A stretch of DNA of 64,000 nt from NCBI GenBank assembly GCA_002742845.1, contig DLUH01000005.1, forward strand, positions 383,707 through 447,706. The letters are read 5' to 3'. Made by a program: the position numbers and the translations under genes. Positions within the stretch are counted from its first letter, which is position 1. Each line of letters opens with the position of its first letter. This stretch comes from Sulfurovum sp. UBA12169. Its GTDB lineage: Bacteria > Campylobacterota > Campylobacteria > Campylobacterales > Sulfurovaceae. This document shows positions 25,526 to 34,011 of this stretch, piece by piece. The notes beneath the pieces were generated by a model. The model worked only from the letters and a program-made list of their open reading frames with translations. It ran no database searches and was not told where the DNA came from.

Positions 25526-26221
25526 GGTCATCTTATTTCTGTCCGCATACAAATATACCTCTACGCGTCTGTTGAGCGCTCTATTTGCTGCAGTATCATT
25601 CGGAGCTATAGCTTTATTGTAAGAACATCCTTTGGTTAAAGGACGGCCGTTCACAGCAAGTATATTGGCTACAGAGGCCGCTCTTCTTTCTGAAAGTCCT
25701 TGGTTGTACTCATAGCTTCCTTGGTTATCGGTAAAGCCTGCGACTCCCACTACGGTTTGCGGATAGTTTTGCAAGAGCTGTGCAACTTTGTTTACTTTAT
25801 AGCGTGCATTTGACTGTAGGTTTGACGAATCAGTGGCAAACATCATGCGGTCTCTAAACATGATTTTTACATAATTATTTGTTTTTGAAACGATAATGTC
25901 TCTTTGCGGGTCAAGTACGGCAAGAGGATCATTGTCTACCCCCGTTCCTAGCGCACGAGCCACTTCATTGGCTTGCTGGTCTAAACTGTATCCGATTGCG
26001 CCACCTGCTGCAGCACCCAAAAGACCTCCGATAAGAGCTCTTTGTCCTTTGTCGTGCCCTTTGGTATTGTATCCTATCAGTGCGCCTGCTAATGCACCGG
26101 TTGCAGCACCTGTTTTGGTTCGATCATAACTTGTATCTTGTGTCAATCCGGGTTCGTTGTAACATCCGCTTAGCATGAATGCCACTAATGTAGAGGCAAT
26201 CACAGGTTTTACTAATTTCAT
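25508..26221 (-). CDS. OmpA-family lipoprotein with glycine zipper
   Basis: A 237-residue outer-membrane lipoprotein. It has a signal peptide with lipobox (MLSGC), a glycine-zipper segment (about residues 40-85: GALAGALIGYNTKG...GGLLGAAAGGAIGYSLD) and a C-terminal OmpA domain that binds peptidoglycan (GFTDNQGSYEYNQGLSERRA and NRALNRRVEVYL). The start at 26221 has AAAGGAGA upstream. Its architecture matches YiaD-type proteins. The neighbour at 26257 repeats the lipobox and zipper only, so the pair looks like a partial duplication. Confidence 0.92.
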   Translation of the reverse strand: MKLVKPVIASTLVAFMLSGCYNEPGLTQDTSYDRTKTGAATGALAGALIGYNTKGHDKGQRALIGGLLGAAAGGAIGYSLDQQANEVARALGTGVDNDPLAVLDPQRDIIVSKTNNYVKIMFRDRMMFATDSSNLQSNARYKVNKVAQLLQNYPQTVVGVAGFTDNQGSYEYNQGLSERRAASVANILAVNGRPLTKGCSYNKAIAPNDTAANRALNRRVEVYLYADRNKMTDPCYQ

Positions 26222-26256
26222 CTCTTTCTCCTTTAAAATGTATATAGTGCTTAATA

Positions 26257-26535
26257 TTATTCCCAACCGCCGGTTTCTACAGGCTCTGGATTTTGATTAT
26301 CTATTGCATGACCAATTGCGCCGCCGGCAGCCGCACCAAGAAGACCGCCTATAACAGCACGTTGACCTTGGTTGTCTCCCTTGGTATTGTACCCGATCAC
26401 AGAACCTGCTAACGCACCCGTCACTGCACCTGTTTGAGTTGCATTGCTAGGAACAGCTTCTTGTCCCGTACAACCACTCAATCCGATCATGCATGCACTA
26501 CCTGCAATGACAAACTTTACTATTTCGAGCTTCAT
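26257..26535 (-). CDS. Glycine-zipper 2TM lipoprotein
   Basis: A 92-residue protein with a lipobox (GLSGC) and a glycine zipper (GAVTGALAGSVIGYNTKGDN and GGLLGAAAGGAIGHAID). The zipper closely matches that of the downstream OmpA-like lipoprotein, including the YNTKG and GQRAxIGGLLGAAAGGAIG stretches, but no OmpA domain follows. It is 35 bp upstream in the same direction, so the two are probably cotranscribed. A minus-strand TATAAT at 26574-26569 is the likely promoter. Glycine-zipper proteins of this kind sit in the outer membrane; the precise role is unknown. Confidence 0.85.
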   Translation of the reverse strand: MKLEIVKFVIAGSACMIGLSGCTGQEAVPSNATQTGAVTGALAGSVIGYNTKGDNQGQRAVIGGLLGAAAGGAIGHAIDNQNPEPVETGGWE

Positions 26536-26598
26536 TCATTCTCCTCAATTTAATTATATAATGAATAAATTATAGCATAGAAATGTGTCAAAATTGTG

Positions 26599-27786
26599 TC
26601 ATTTCTTTTGGGACGTTATTTTTTCATGCCACTCAAAAAGAGTTTTTTCAAAACCTATCTGTTTTGTTTGGTAAAACTGTTTGGGTTTTGTGAGATAATC
26701 TTGTTTTATCCATCCTCCAAAATCATGAGGATAGAGATATTCATTCGCATGCGTTTTAATATGGGAGGGGATCGGGGTGACTCCCTCTTCTTTTAGGGTT
26801 TGCAGGGCATGATTTATGGCCATATAGGCCGCATTTGACTTGGGAGAAGAGGCAAGATAGATAACCAATTGAGAAAGGGTTATTCTTGCTTCGGGATAAC
26901 CGATATGCTTAACTATGTTTAGCGCAGAACTGGAGAGATTGAGCGCGTGCGGATTTGCGTTGCCTATATCTTCACTGGCTAAGATAGCTAAACGTCTAGC
27001 AATAAATTCTGCGGGCTCACCCCCGTCCACCAGTCTGGATAGATAATAAATAGCCGCATCAATATCACTTCCGCGTATACTTTTTATCATGGCCGATGTT
27101 AGTTCGTAGTGATTTTCACTTTCTGAGCTTCCTGCCTGCATGCCATGAGGTCTTATCTGCTTGAGTGTATGAAGTGTGATTGGCGTTTCAATTGTGCTTG
27201 CAGTTTCAAGCAGATTTAACATGGCTCTTGCATCTCCTCCGCTTGAAAAAATTAAATATTTTCTTGCTTCTTCTTCAATAGCGATATTTTCTGCATTTAG
27301 TATTTTTTCAAGATAGGTTGCCATATCTTCTGTGCCTAGTGGCTTAAGTTCAATGAGATGAGAACGTGAACGCATTGCGGCAGTGAGCGAATAATAAGGG
27401 TTTTCGGTGGATGCTCCGATAATGAGAGCAGCTTGATTTTCCATAAAAGGCAAAAGCACCTCTTGTTGATTTTTGCTTAAGCGATGCACTTCATCGATAA
27501 AAATAAGCGGTTTTTGTAATGCATAGGCATAATCTTTGAAAATTTGGCGTAACTGTTCTATTTTGAGGGTCGTCGCATTCATCTCGTAAAACGGTTTTTC
27601 CAGTTTTGATGCAATGATGCGCGCAAGTGTTGTTTTTCCGGATCCGGGGGGGCCATAAAAAAAAGTGTGCAAAAGCGCATTGGCTTCAATTAACTTTCTC
27701 AGCGGTGAAGAAGGATGCATTAGATGAGGCTGCCCCATGAACTCATCCAATGTTTTTGGGCGATATTTGAGTGCAAAATTTGCCAA
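26599..27786 (-). CDS. rarA: Replication-associated recombination protein RarA (MgsA) AAA+ ATPase
   Basis: RarA acts at stalled replication forks. The 395-residue protein has the family start FALKYRPKTLDEFMGQPHL, Walker A FYGPPGSGKTTLARIIA (near residue 45), Walker B IFIDEVHRL and a sensor region ASTENPYYSL, then the C-terminal tetramerisation domain (SASIRGSD-type region, here SMIKSIRGSDIDAAIYYLSR). It begins with TTG, preceded by AAGGA. It lies 3 bp downstream of the pseudouridine synthase gene and is probably cotranscribed with it and kdsD. Confidence 0.95.
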   Translation of the reverse strand: MANFALKYRPKTLDEFMGQPHLMHPSSPLRKLIEANALLHTFFYGPPGSGKTTLARIIASKLEKPFYEMNATTLKIEQLRQIFKDYAYALQKPLIFIDEVHRLSKNQQEVLLPFMENQAALIIGASTENPYYSLTAAMRSRSHLIELKPLGTEDMATYLEKILNAENIAIEEEARKYLIFSSGGDARAMLNLLETASTIETPITLHTLKQIRPHGMQAGSSESENHYELTSAMIKSIRGSDIDAAIYYLSRLVDGGEPAEFIARRLAILASEDIGNANPHALNLSSSALNIVKHIGYPEARITLSQLVIYLASSPKSNAAYMAINHALQTLKEEGVTPIPSHIKTHANEYLYPHDFGGWIKQDYLTKPKQFYQTKQIGFEKTLFEWHEKITSQKK

Positions 27787-27789
27787 CGA

Positions 27790-28605
27790 CTATCCTTTTT
27801 TTTTGCGTTGATCTTTATCTTTGTTTTTATCTTTATCTTTGGCTTGATTTTGTTTGATTCTCTTCATAAATTTATGCACATCATCATACTCTTTTCGTGT
27901 AAAAAAACGTGTTTTATTTGTGGGAAGATTATTTAGCTCTATTCCTCCAAAAGCAACACGCTTAAGATCGAGTACTGCGGCATCAAAATGAGCAAAAAAA
28001 CGTCTAAGTTCACGATTTTTGCCCTCTGAGATGGTTACCCTAAGTTTGGTGAAGTTTTGTCCGGCATGACGAATTTCATAGTGCGCAAAAGGGGCAAATT
28101 CCATACTGGTAATAGTGCTTTTGCTGTGGGCTCCGGCTCTCGCATCATCTAAAATAAGTCCTTTTTCCATCGCTTCCATCATTTCGCTGGTGATGGGCTT
28201 ATCTATTTTGATGTTATAGGTTCTGTCCAGATTACTCTCCATGAGTGCTTGCGCCACCTCTGGAGTGTCTGTTAAAAGCAAAAGTCCTTCTGAGGCGTAA
28301 TCAAGTCTTCCCACCGGGATAAAGTGTCTAAATTTCCCAGAAAGCTTGTGATAGATGGTTGTTCGTCCTCTGTCATCTTTTTTGGTGACCAGTACTCCTT
28401 TTGGTTTGTTGTACACAATGATCGTAAGTTCGGTACGCACCTTGATAGGTTTTCCCTTAATATAAATGTGATCCCCTTCTTTCACTTCATAGCTAAAACT
28501 TTTAAGAACCACTTTGCCAAGCGTAACTTCGCCTGCCTCTATGAGTTTGTCTGCATCACGACGTGAATATTTGGTATGATGTGAAATGTATTTGTTGAGT
28601 CTCAT
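27790..28605 (-). CDS. RsuA/RluB-family pseudouridine synthase
   Basis: The enzyme converts a uridine of rRNA to pseudouridine. The 271-residue protein starts at MRLNKYISHHTKYSRRDADK, an S4 RNA-binding domain, followed by the synthase domain with the catalytic motif GRLDYASEGLLLLTD (Asp) and EGKNRELRRFF near the end, typical of RluB/RluE/RsuA. The last 25 residues are a Lys/Asp-rich tail (KDKNKDKDQRKKKG). The start at 28605 fits GGA 8 nt upstream; ATG two codons earlier is possible. The target rRNA position cannot be read; RluB-type is most likely. Confidence 0.92.
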   Translation of the reverse strand: MRLNKYISHHTKYSRRDADKLIEAGEVTLGKVVLKSFSYEVKEGDHIYIKGKPIKVRTELTIIVYNKPKGVLVTKKDDRGRTTIYHKLSGKFRHFIPVGRLDYASEGLLLLTDTPEVAQALMESNLDRTYNIKIDKPITSEMMEAMEKGLILDDARAGAHSKSTITSMEFAPFAHYEIRHAGQNFTKLRVTISEGKNRELRRFFAHFDAAVLDLKRVAFGGIELNNLPTNKTRFFTRKEYDDVHKFMKRIKQNQAKDKDKNKDKDQRKKKG

Positions 28606-28615
28606 GTGCATTGTC

Positions 28616-29584
28616 CTATTTGCTTTTAATGCCGGCATTGATTAGATCATGGATGTGCAATACGCCGATGATTTTTCCTGATTTGTTCGTGATGGGTAAC
28701 AGTTGTATACGTTCATTTTCTATGATTTCAAGCGCTTGACTTGCAAGCAGTTGGGTATCATGATAACTTTTTGGGTTTCGTGTAGCATAGTCTATGGCAA
28801 GATGTTCTAAGCTGAAAGATTCTTTCATTAATGCCCTTCGCAAATCTCCGTCACTAAGCAGCGCGCAGAATTTTCCTTCTTTATCGACGATAAGTACGGT
28901 GCCAAGTTTCCCTTCGCTCATGGTAACGATAGCTTCTTTAAGTTTTGTGTCATCGCGGATAATGGGCAGCGCTTCTGTACGCATGAGATCTTTAATTTTG
29001 ATAAAGAGTTTTTTGCCCAATGTGCCGCCGGGATGAAAAGAAGCAAAATCTTCGTGCCTAAAGCCTCTTTTTTCCATCAGCGCCACAGCAAGAGCATCTC
29101 CTATGGCCATGGTAAGTGTAGTGGAGGAGGTAGGTGCAACATTGAGAGGGCAGGCCTCTTTTTCTACAGAGATATCTAAAAATACATCCGAATAGTATGC
29201 AAGTGAAGATTTTGGATTACCGGTTAGGCCTATCAGCGGAATTTCAAAACGTTTGATGTGTGGAAGAATTTTGGTAAGCTCTTCGCTCTCTCCGCTACTG
29301 CTGATGGCGAGCAGGGTATCTCCTTTGCTTATCATTCCTAGGTCACCGTGCAGTGCTTCAGTGGGGTGTAAAAAAAAGCTAGATGTACCTGTGCTTGCAA
29401 AAGTCGCAGCCATTTTTGCGCCCACTAAACCAGATTTTCCTACACCGGTAATAATAAGTTTTCCTTTTGTATGCATGATGAGATCAATAGCGTCTAAAAA
29501 ATTTTTGTCAAGCCGAGCTGCAGCCCGCTCAAGTGCTTGCGCTTCAGTGTAGAATGTTTCTTTTGCGGTTTTTATGAGGTCCAT
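28616..29584 (-). CDS. kdsD: Arabinose-5-phosphate isomerase KdsD (KpsF/GutQ family)
   Basis: KdsD interconverts ribulose-5-phosphate and arabinose-5-phosphate, the first step to KDO for lipopolysaccharide. The 322-residue protein has an SIS sugar-isomerase domain (ITGVGKSGLVGAKMAATFAS and SSSGESEELTKILPH) followed by two CBS domains (MRTEALPIIRDDTKL; DLRRALMKESF) in the order typical of KdsD. TATAAT lies 26 bases upstream on the minus strand. It heads a probable operon with the pseudouridine synthase and rarA. Confidence 0.95.
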   Translation of the reverse strand: MDLIKTAKETFYTEAQALERAAARLDKNFLDAIDLIMHTKGKLIITGVGKSGLVGAKMAATFASTGTSSFFLHPTEALHGDLGMISKGDTLLAISSSGESEELTKILPHIKRFEIPLIGLTGNPKSSLAYYSDVFLDISVEKEACPLNVAPTSSTTLTMAIGDALAVALMEKRGFRHEDFASFHPGGTLGKKLFIKIKDLMRTEALPIIRDDTKLKEAIVTMSEGKLGTVLIVDKEGKFCALLSDGDLRRALMKESFSLEHLAIDYATRNPKSYHDTQLLASQALEIIENERIQLLPITNKSGKIIGVLHIHDLINAGIKSK

Positions 29585-29609
29585 TGTGTAGCCTTTGTTT
29601 GAATGAAAA

Positions 29610-29615
29610 ATTATA
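29610..29615 (-). promoter_or_regulatory. -10 box of the kdsD operon
   Basis: TATAAT on the minus strand, 26 bases before the kdsD start. Confidence 0.55.
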
Positions 29616-29660
29616 GCATAAGGTAACTCTAAATAGAGAAGAAAGGTCTAAGAAGAGGGA

Positions 29661-29686
29661 CGCCCACCTTTTTGAATAGGAGGGCG
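29661..29686 (-). terminator. Terminator after rnj
   Basis: GC-rich stem CGCCCACCT with AGGAGGGCG, one mismatch, 8-base loop, 12 bp past the rnj stop; a moderately T-rich run follows on the minus strand. Confidence 0.6.
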
Positions 29687-29698
29687 GATTGATTGGGA

Positions 29699-31786
29699 CT
29701 AGATGATAAAAATTGTTGGAATAATAAGAGGATATCTTTTTTTGGTACGCACTACATGTTTTCTGACACTGGTTCTAATTTCATTTTCAATATTTCTGTG
29801 ATCTTTTAGCGCTTCAGGCTTCATATTGAGCAGCATGGTTTCAAGAAGCAGTTCAATCTCTTTAGCAAATTTTTTGTCATCTTTGTCAGCCACAAGTCCA
29901 TGGGAAGTAACAATCGGTTTTCCCACTACTTTTTGATTTTCCTGAGAGACCTGCGCAACGATATTGATAATACCGTCTTCGGCCAGTTTCTGTCTGTCTA
30001 GGACCACATCATTCTCAATCTTCATATTGTTTTGGTTGTCAATATATGTTTTTCCGTTTTTGACGGTTTTTACTTTTTTGATATATTTTGGTGTGATTTC
30101 AACTTGATCCCCGTCACTCATTAAGAGAATATTTCTCTCCTCTACCCCGCAACTGACAGCTGTTTTTGCGTGCTGGGCAATGTGATTGTACTCGCCGTGT
30201 ACAGGCAAAAAGAATTTTGGCTGTATAAGCCTAAGTACGAGTTTTTGTTCTTCTTGTGCCGCATGTCCTGAAACGTGAATATCTCCAAACTCTTTATAGC
30301 GTACAGTCACTCCTGCTTTCATAAGGAGATTCATGAGCTTGGAAACAGAGGCTTCATTTCCCGGGATAGCGCTTGCAGAAATAATAACTGTATCGGAAGG
30401 CTTAAGTTTGATATGGCGATGTTCATCAGTCGCCATTCGGTTAAGTGCAGCCATTGTTTCTCCCTGGGAGCCGGTAGTAACAATAAGTATTTCATTGTCT
30501 TTGTATTTAGGAGCTTCATGCACCTCAATAAAGTGTTTATCGTCAATATCTATATAGCCTAAAGCTCTGGTTGTTTCGACATTTCTTTCCATAGAGCGTC
30601 CAATCACACAGATTTTTCTTCCCGTAGCAACCGCTCTTGTCATAGCCTGGTAGATGCGATGCATATTTGAAGAAAATGTTGACATGATTACTCTTCCCGC
30701 AGCAAGATCAAAGAGTGTATCAAATGTTTTGCCTACCACTGATTCACTTTTTGTAAACCCGGGATTATGAGAATTGGTGGAATCAGAGAAAAGACATAAA
30801 ACACCTTTTGCTCCATAATAAGCATAACGATGCAAGTCTGCAGTATATCCATCGATGGGGGTGTGGTCTATTTTGAAGTCAGCAGTATGTACTATGGTTC
30901 CGGCAGGCGTTTCGATGGCAAGAGAACATGAATCTATGATAGAATGGGTCATATGGATCCATTCTATTTTAAGGTCACCTATCTCATATTGTTTTCTTTT
31001 GGTAATAAAGTTAAAATATTTTGCATCTGCTTTAAGACCATGTTCATTAAATTTATTTTCTATCATTGCAAGAGCCAAGGGTGTTCCGTATACGGGAAAT
31101 TTTAACTCTTTAAAAAGATAAGGCATTGCCCCGATATGGTCTTCATGTCCATGCGTTATAACAATAGCTTTGATTTTGTCTTTAATCGTATGAAGATAAG
31201 AGAAATCAGGTACCAAAATATCTACGCCGTGCATCGTTTCATCCGGAAAACTCATCCCTACATCAATAATGATAGCAGTTGTTTCTGTTTCAAGTACTGC
31301 CATATTGCCACCTATTTCGCCAAGACCTCCCAGCGGCGTAAAGCGTATTTTTCCTTGACTTGAGATATCCAATTGCTTCCAGGGTTGCATTCTTGCATTT
31401 TGAATACGTGTATTTTCATTGATAGAGGCACGCATCTCTTCGCTTACTGTCGTAGAATTTTTTTTGCGATTTTTATTTTTGCTGCCGATATTTTGAGTAT
31501 GGGTCTTTTGGCCGGGTTTGTTGCTTGAGTCCGGTCTCTTGTTCTGGCCCGGGTTTGCCTTGGTATTGGCATCTTGATTAATGTTTTGTTCTTGTATCGT
31601 TTGCGGGTTTATTTGATTTTTGTTTGGATTGGGTTTTCTGTTTGGATGTGATGTTCTGTTTGGGTTTTCACGTTCTGTCTGTCCATTTTGATTGGGATTT
31701 TTTGTCCGGTGGGGGTTAGGTCTTCTGTTGCGTTGTGATCTGCTTTCTTGATTTTCTTTTTTGTTGTTTATGTTTTCGTTGTCCAT
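29699..31786 (-). CDS. rnj: Ribonuclease J with long low-complexity N-terminal extension
   Basis: RNase J is the main mRNA-decay nuclease (5'-exo and endo) in Campylobacterota, which lack RNase E. The 695-residue protein has a metallo-beta-lactamase/beta-CASP core starting near residue 145 (RFTPLGGLGEIGGN, then the zinc motif THGHEDHIG) and later TGSQGE and HVSGHA motifs. The first 135 residues are an Asn/Lys/Arg/Pro-rich tract without folded domains; Helicobacter RNase J also has an N-terminal extension. Its first 71 bases overlap the ksgA 3' end in another frame. AAAGGA precedes the start. Confidence 0.96.
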   Translation of the reverse strand: MDNENINNKKENQESRSQRNRRPNPHRTKNPNQNGQTERENPNRTSHPNRKPNPNKNQINPQTIQEQNINQDANTKANPGQNKRPDSSNKPGQKTHTQNIGSKNKNRKKNSTTVSEEMRASINENTRIQNARMQPWKQLDISSQGKIRFTPLGGLGEIGGNMAVLETETTAIIIDVGMSFPDETMHGVDILVPDFSYLHTIKDKIKAIVITHGHEDHIGAMPYLFKELKFPVYGTPLALAMIENKFNEHGLKADAKYFNFITKRKQYEIGDLKIEWIHMTHSIIDSCSLAIETPAGTIVHTADFKIDHTPIDGYTADLHRYAYYGAKGVLCLFSDSTNSHNPGFTKSESVVGKTFDTLFDLAAGRVIMSTFSSNMHRIYQAMTRAVATGRKICVIGRSMERNVETTRALGYIDIDDKHFIEVHEAPKYKDNEILIVTTGSQGETMAALNRMATDEHRHIKLKPSDTVIISASAIPGNEASVSKLMNLLMKAGVTVRYKEFGDIHVSGHAAQEEQKLVLRLIQPKFFLPVHGEYNHIAQHAKTAVSCGVEERNILLMSDGDQVEITPKYIKKVKTVKNGKTYIDNQNNMKIENDVVLDRQKLAEDGIINIVAQVSQENQKVVGKPIVTSHGLVADKDDKKFAKEIELLLETMLLNMKPEALKDHRNIENEIRTSVRKHVVRTKKRYPLIIPTIFII

Positions 31787-32579
31787 CTAAATAATCCTTT
31801 AATTCATTATATAAGTGATGATATATAGATGTCTCAGCCTCATGGGGTCGCAAGAGGGCGTCTAAGCCCAATTTGCTAAAAGTTTGCTCTATCATCTCTT
31901 GAGGAAAAGCAGACATGAGATTTCTCATAAGTTTTTTGCGCGGTTGCCCAAAAGCAATTTTGAGAAACGCTTCAAACTTTTCGTCATCCCTTGTCATCTC
32001 TTTTTCGATTAAAAGTACCGCGGAAGTTACTTTTGGCGGCGGCACAAATGCTTCAGGTTCAACCTCGAAACATACTTTTGCTTTGCCGGTACTGCCTGCA
32101 ATAACAGAGAGGGCAGAAAAAGCCTTCTGTTTCACTCTGGCAGCAAATTTATCCGCCACTTCCTTTTGTACCATCACCAGTATTGACTGACAATGGGTAT
32201 CTTTTAATGCCTTTAGGATGATATTGGTAGCAATATAATAGGGCAGGTTGGCCACCAGATGATAAGGTTCATCCAGCAAGCTCCCTGACTCCCAACGCTC
32301 AAGCACATCCCCGCATTCCAATTTGAAGTTCCCTTGATGAATGGGTGTTTCAAATAGCACGCTCAGATGCTCACATAATCTTTTGTCAACCTCAAATGCT
32401 GTGACATTTTTAGCTTTTATAAGCTCTTTGGTTAAATCACCTAATCCAGGCCCAATTTCTGCAACCCTGAGGCTGTCTTTGGGCATCGATTGGATGATTT
32501 TTTGTATATAGATATCATTTTTAAGAAAATTTTGACCAAATCTTTTATCCGCAAAATTAGCCAAATCCTTCTGAATCAT
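31716..32579 (-). CDS. rsmA: 16S rRNA dimethyladenosine transferase KsgA/RsmA
   Basis: KsgA dimethylates two adjacent adenines near the 3' end of 16S rRNA during 30S assembly. The 287-residue protein has the RFGQNFLKND start, SAM motif I (VAEIGPGLGDLTKEL), the catalytic NLPYYIATNIIL motif and the FVPPPKVTSAV segment. The C-terminal 25 residues are very basic (KHKQQKRKSRKQ) and are encoded in the 71-bp overlap with rnj, so this tail may exist mainly because of the overlap. ksgA next to rnj is also found in Helicobacter. Confidence 0.95.
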   Translation of the reverse strand: MIQKDLANFADKRFGQNFLKNDIYIQKIIQSMPKDSLRVAEIGPGLGDLTKELIKAKNVTAFEVDKRLCEHLSVLFETPIHQGNFKLECGDVLERWESGSLLDEPYHLVANLPYYIATNIILKALKDTHCQSILVMVQKEVADKFAARVKQKAFSALSVIAGSTGKAKVCFEVEPEAFVPPPKVTSAVLLIEKEMTRDDEKFEAFLKIAFGQPRKKLMRNLMSAFPQEMIEQTFSKLGLDALLRPHEAETSIYHHLYNELKDYLDGQRKHKQQKRKSRKQITTQQKT

Positions 32580-32622
32580 ACTATAATATACCTTTATAAA
32601 CTATGCCAATGGATAATTTTTG

Positions 32623-32628
32623 TATAAT
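32623..32628 (+). promoter_or_regulatory. -10 box of hisF
   Basis: TATAAT with a preceding TG (extended -10), 36 bases upstream of the hisF start. Confidence 0.55.
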
Positions 32629-32663
32629 TTTACCATAATTTTTAAAGGAAGATGACTAATTAG

Positions 32664-33428
32664 ATGGATTATTTTGCAAAACGTATCATCCCCTGCTTAG
32701 ATGTGAATGATGGAAGAGTAGTTAAAGGGGTGAATTTTATTGGATTGCGTGATGCGGGCGATCCGATAGAAGTTGCAAGGCGCTATAATGACGAAGGTGC
32801 GGATGAAATTACTTTTTTGGATATTGGAGCAAGCCATGAGGGTCGAGATACTATAGTGGACGTAGTAAAAAGAGTAGCACAAGAAGTATTTATTCCATTG
32901 ACTGTAGGCGGCGGAATACGTCAATTGCAAGATATTTATAATCTTCTTGATGTCGGTTGCGATAAGGTTAGTATAAACTCTGCCGCGATTAAAAGGCCAA
33001 TGTTTATAGAAGAGGGCGCCAAGCGTTTCGGATCCCAATGTATTGTGGTTGCTATTGATGCCAAAAGGGTGAGTGAAAGTAAGTGGCATGTCTTTACGCA
33101 TGGCGGCCGGAACGATACGGGAATAGACGCATTTGCATGGGCCAAAGAAGCTTGTGAAAGAGGAGCCGGAGAGTTATTGGTGACCTCTATGGATGCAGAC
33201 GGAACCAAGGCCGGGTTCGATAATGAACTTAACCGTAAAATTAGCGATCACGTTAATATCCCTGTCATTGCCAGCGGGGGTGCGGGCACAATGCAGCATA
33301 TAGAGGAAGCATTCACTTTGGGGCATGCAGATGCAGCTTTGGCTGCATCTGTGTTTCACTTTAAAGAGATAGATATTATGGAATTAAAACACTATCTGCG
33401 GGCAAAACAAATTCCTGTAAGGATATAA
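32664..33428 (+). CDS. hisF: Imidazole glycerol phosphate synthase, cyclase subunit HisF
   Basis: HisF, with glutaminase HisH, makes imidazole glycerol phosphate and AICAR in histidine synthesis. The 254-residue TIM-barrel protein shows [17 protein letters not shown] (catalytic Asp), [15 protein letters not shown] and [10 protein letters not shown] phosphate-binding motifs and the second catalytic Asp in [11 protein letters not shown]. Length is normal. It is followed by a 1-bp gap and the nucleosidase-like gene, with which it is probably cotranscribed. No hisH lies here, so his genes are scattered, as is usual in this phylum. Confidence 0.97.
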   Translation: MDYFAKRIIPCLDVNDGRVVKGVNFIGLRDAGDPIEVARRYNDEGADEITFLDIGASHEGRDTIVDVVKRVAQEVFIPLTVGGGIRQLQDIYNLLDVGCDKVSINSAAIKRPMFIEEGAKRFGSQCIVVAIDAKRVSESKWHVFTHGGRNDTGIDAFAWAKEACERGAGELLVTSMDADGTKAGFDNELNRKISDHVNIPVIASGGAGTMQHIEEAFTLGHADAALAASVFHFKEIDIMELKHYLRAKQIPVRI

Positions 33429-33429
33429 G

Positions 33430-33957
33430 ATGATTATCTGTGCCGGAGACAGTGAAAATTTTGATTTTGCTACGCCTGTAGGAATAGGAATGACAAATGT
33501 TGCGATCAATCTTACGAGACTATGTCTATTAAATCCTCCGGAGTTTATACTTTTTGTGGGAACAGCAGGAAGTTATGGCGAAAAAAAAATATTTGATATC
33601 ATCGAATCAAAAACAGCGACCAATATTGAAAACAGTTTTTTTACCGGAACTTCTTATACTCCTATAGACAATGTAGTCTCAAGCGCAGAAGATGTTTCAC
33701 GTGAAACCTTTGTGAACTCTTCAAACTATATTACTACTGATGACAAATTGGCAAAGCATTATATTGGCCACCATATTCATCTTGAGAATATGGAATTTTA
33801 TGCTGTACTGAAAGTAGCTAAGGAGTTTCGGATCTCTGCAGGGGGAATATTTGTCGTAACAAACTATTGCGATACAAATGCACATAAAGATTTTTTAAAA
33901 AACCAAAAAAAGGCCATGATGAAACTTACCGCCTACATGAAAAATAGACTCAAATAA
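33430..33957 (+). CDS. PNP/UDP-family nucleoside phosphorylase-like protein (short)
   Basis: The 175-residue protein resembles the purine nucleoside phosphorylase/MTA-SAH nucleosidase fold. A core strand (FILFVGTAGSYGE) and the ENMEFYAVLKVAKEF motif match the ribose- and base-binding EMExxA region, and the C-terminal VVTNYCDTNAH segment occupies the place of the catalytic Asp loop. It is shorter than typical family members (about 230 residues). Start and hisF stop are 1 bp apart, so they are coupled. Substrate is unknown. A near-perfect parS site is embedded in its middle. Confidence 0.72.
   Translation: MIICAGDSENFDFATPVGIGMTNVAINLTRLCLLNPPEFILFVGTAGSYGEKKIFDIIESKTATNIENSFFTGTSYTPIDNVVSSAEDVSRETFVNSSNYITTDDKLAKHYIGHHIHLENMEFYAVLKVAKEFRISAGGIFVVTNYCDTNAHKDFLKNQKKAMMKLTAYMKNRLK
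33693..33708. promoter_or_regulatory. parS: parS-type ParB-binding site (15/16 match)
   Basis: TGTTTCACGTGAAACC differs from the palindromic consensus TGTTTCACGTGAAACA only in the last base. It is inside the nucleosidase-like gene, which encodes DVSRET across it. Confidence 0.8.
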
Positions 33958-34011
33958 CCATTTATAGTGTTTTGAACTAAATTTAAGATGATAAATAACA
34001 AAGAAAGAAAA

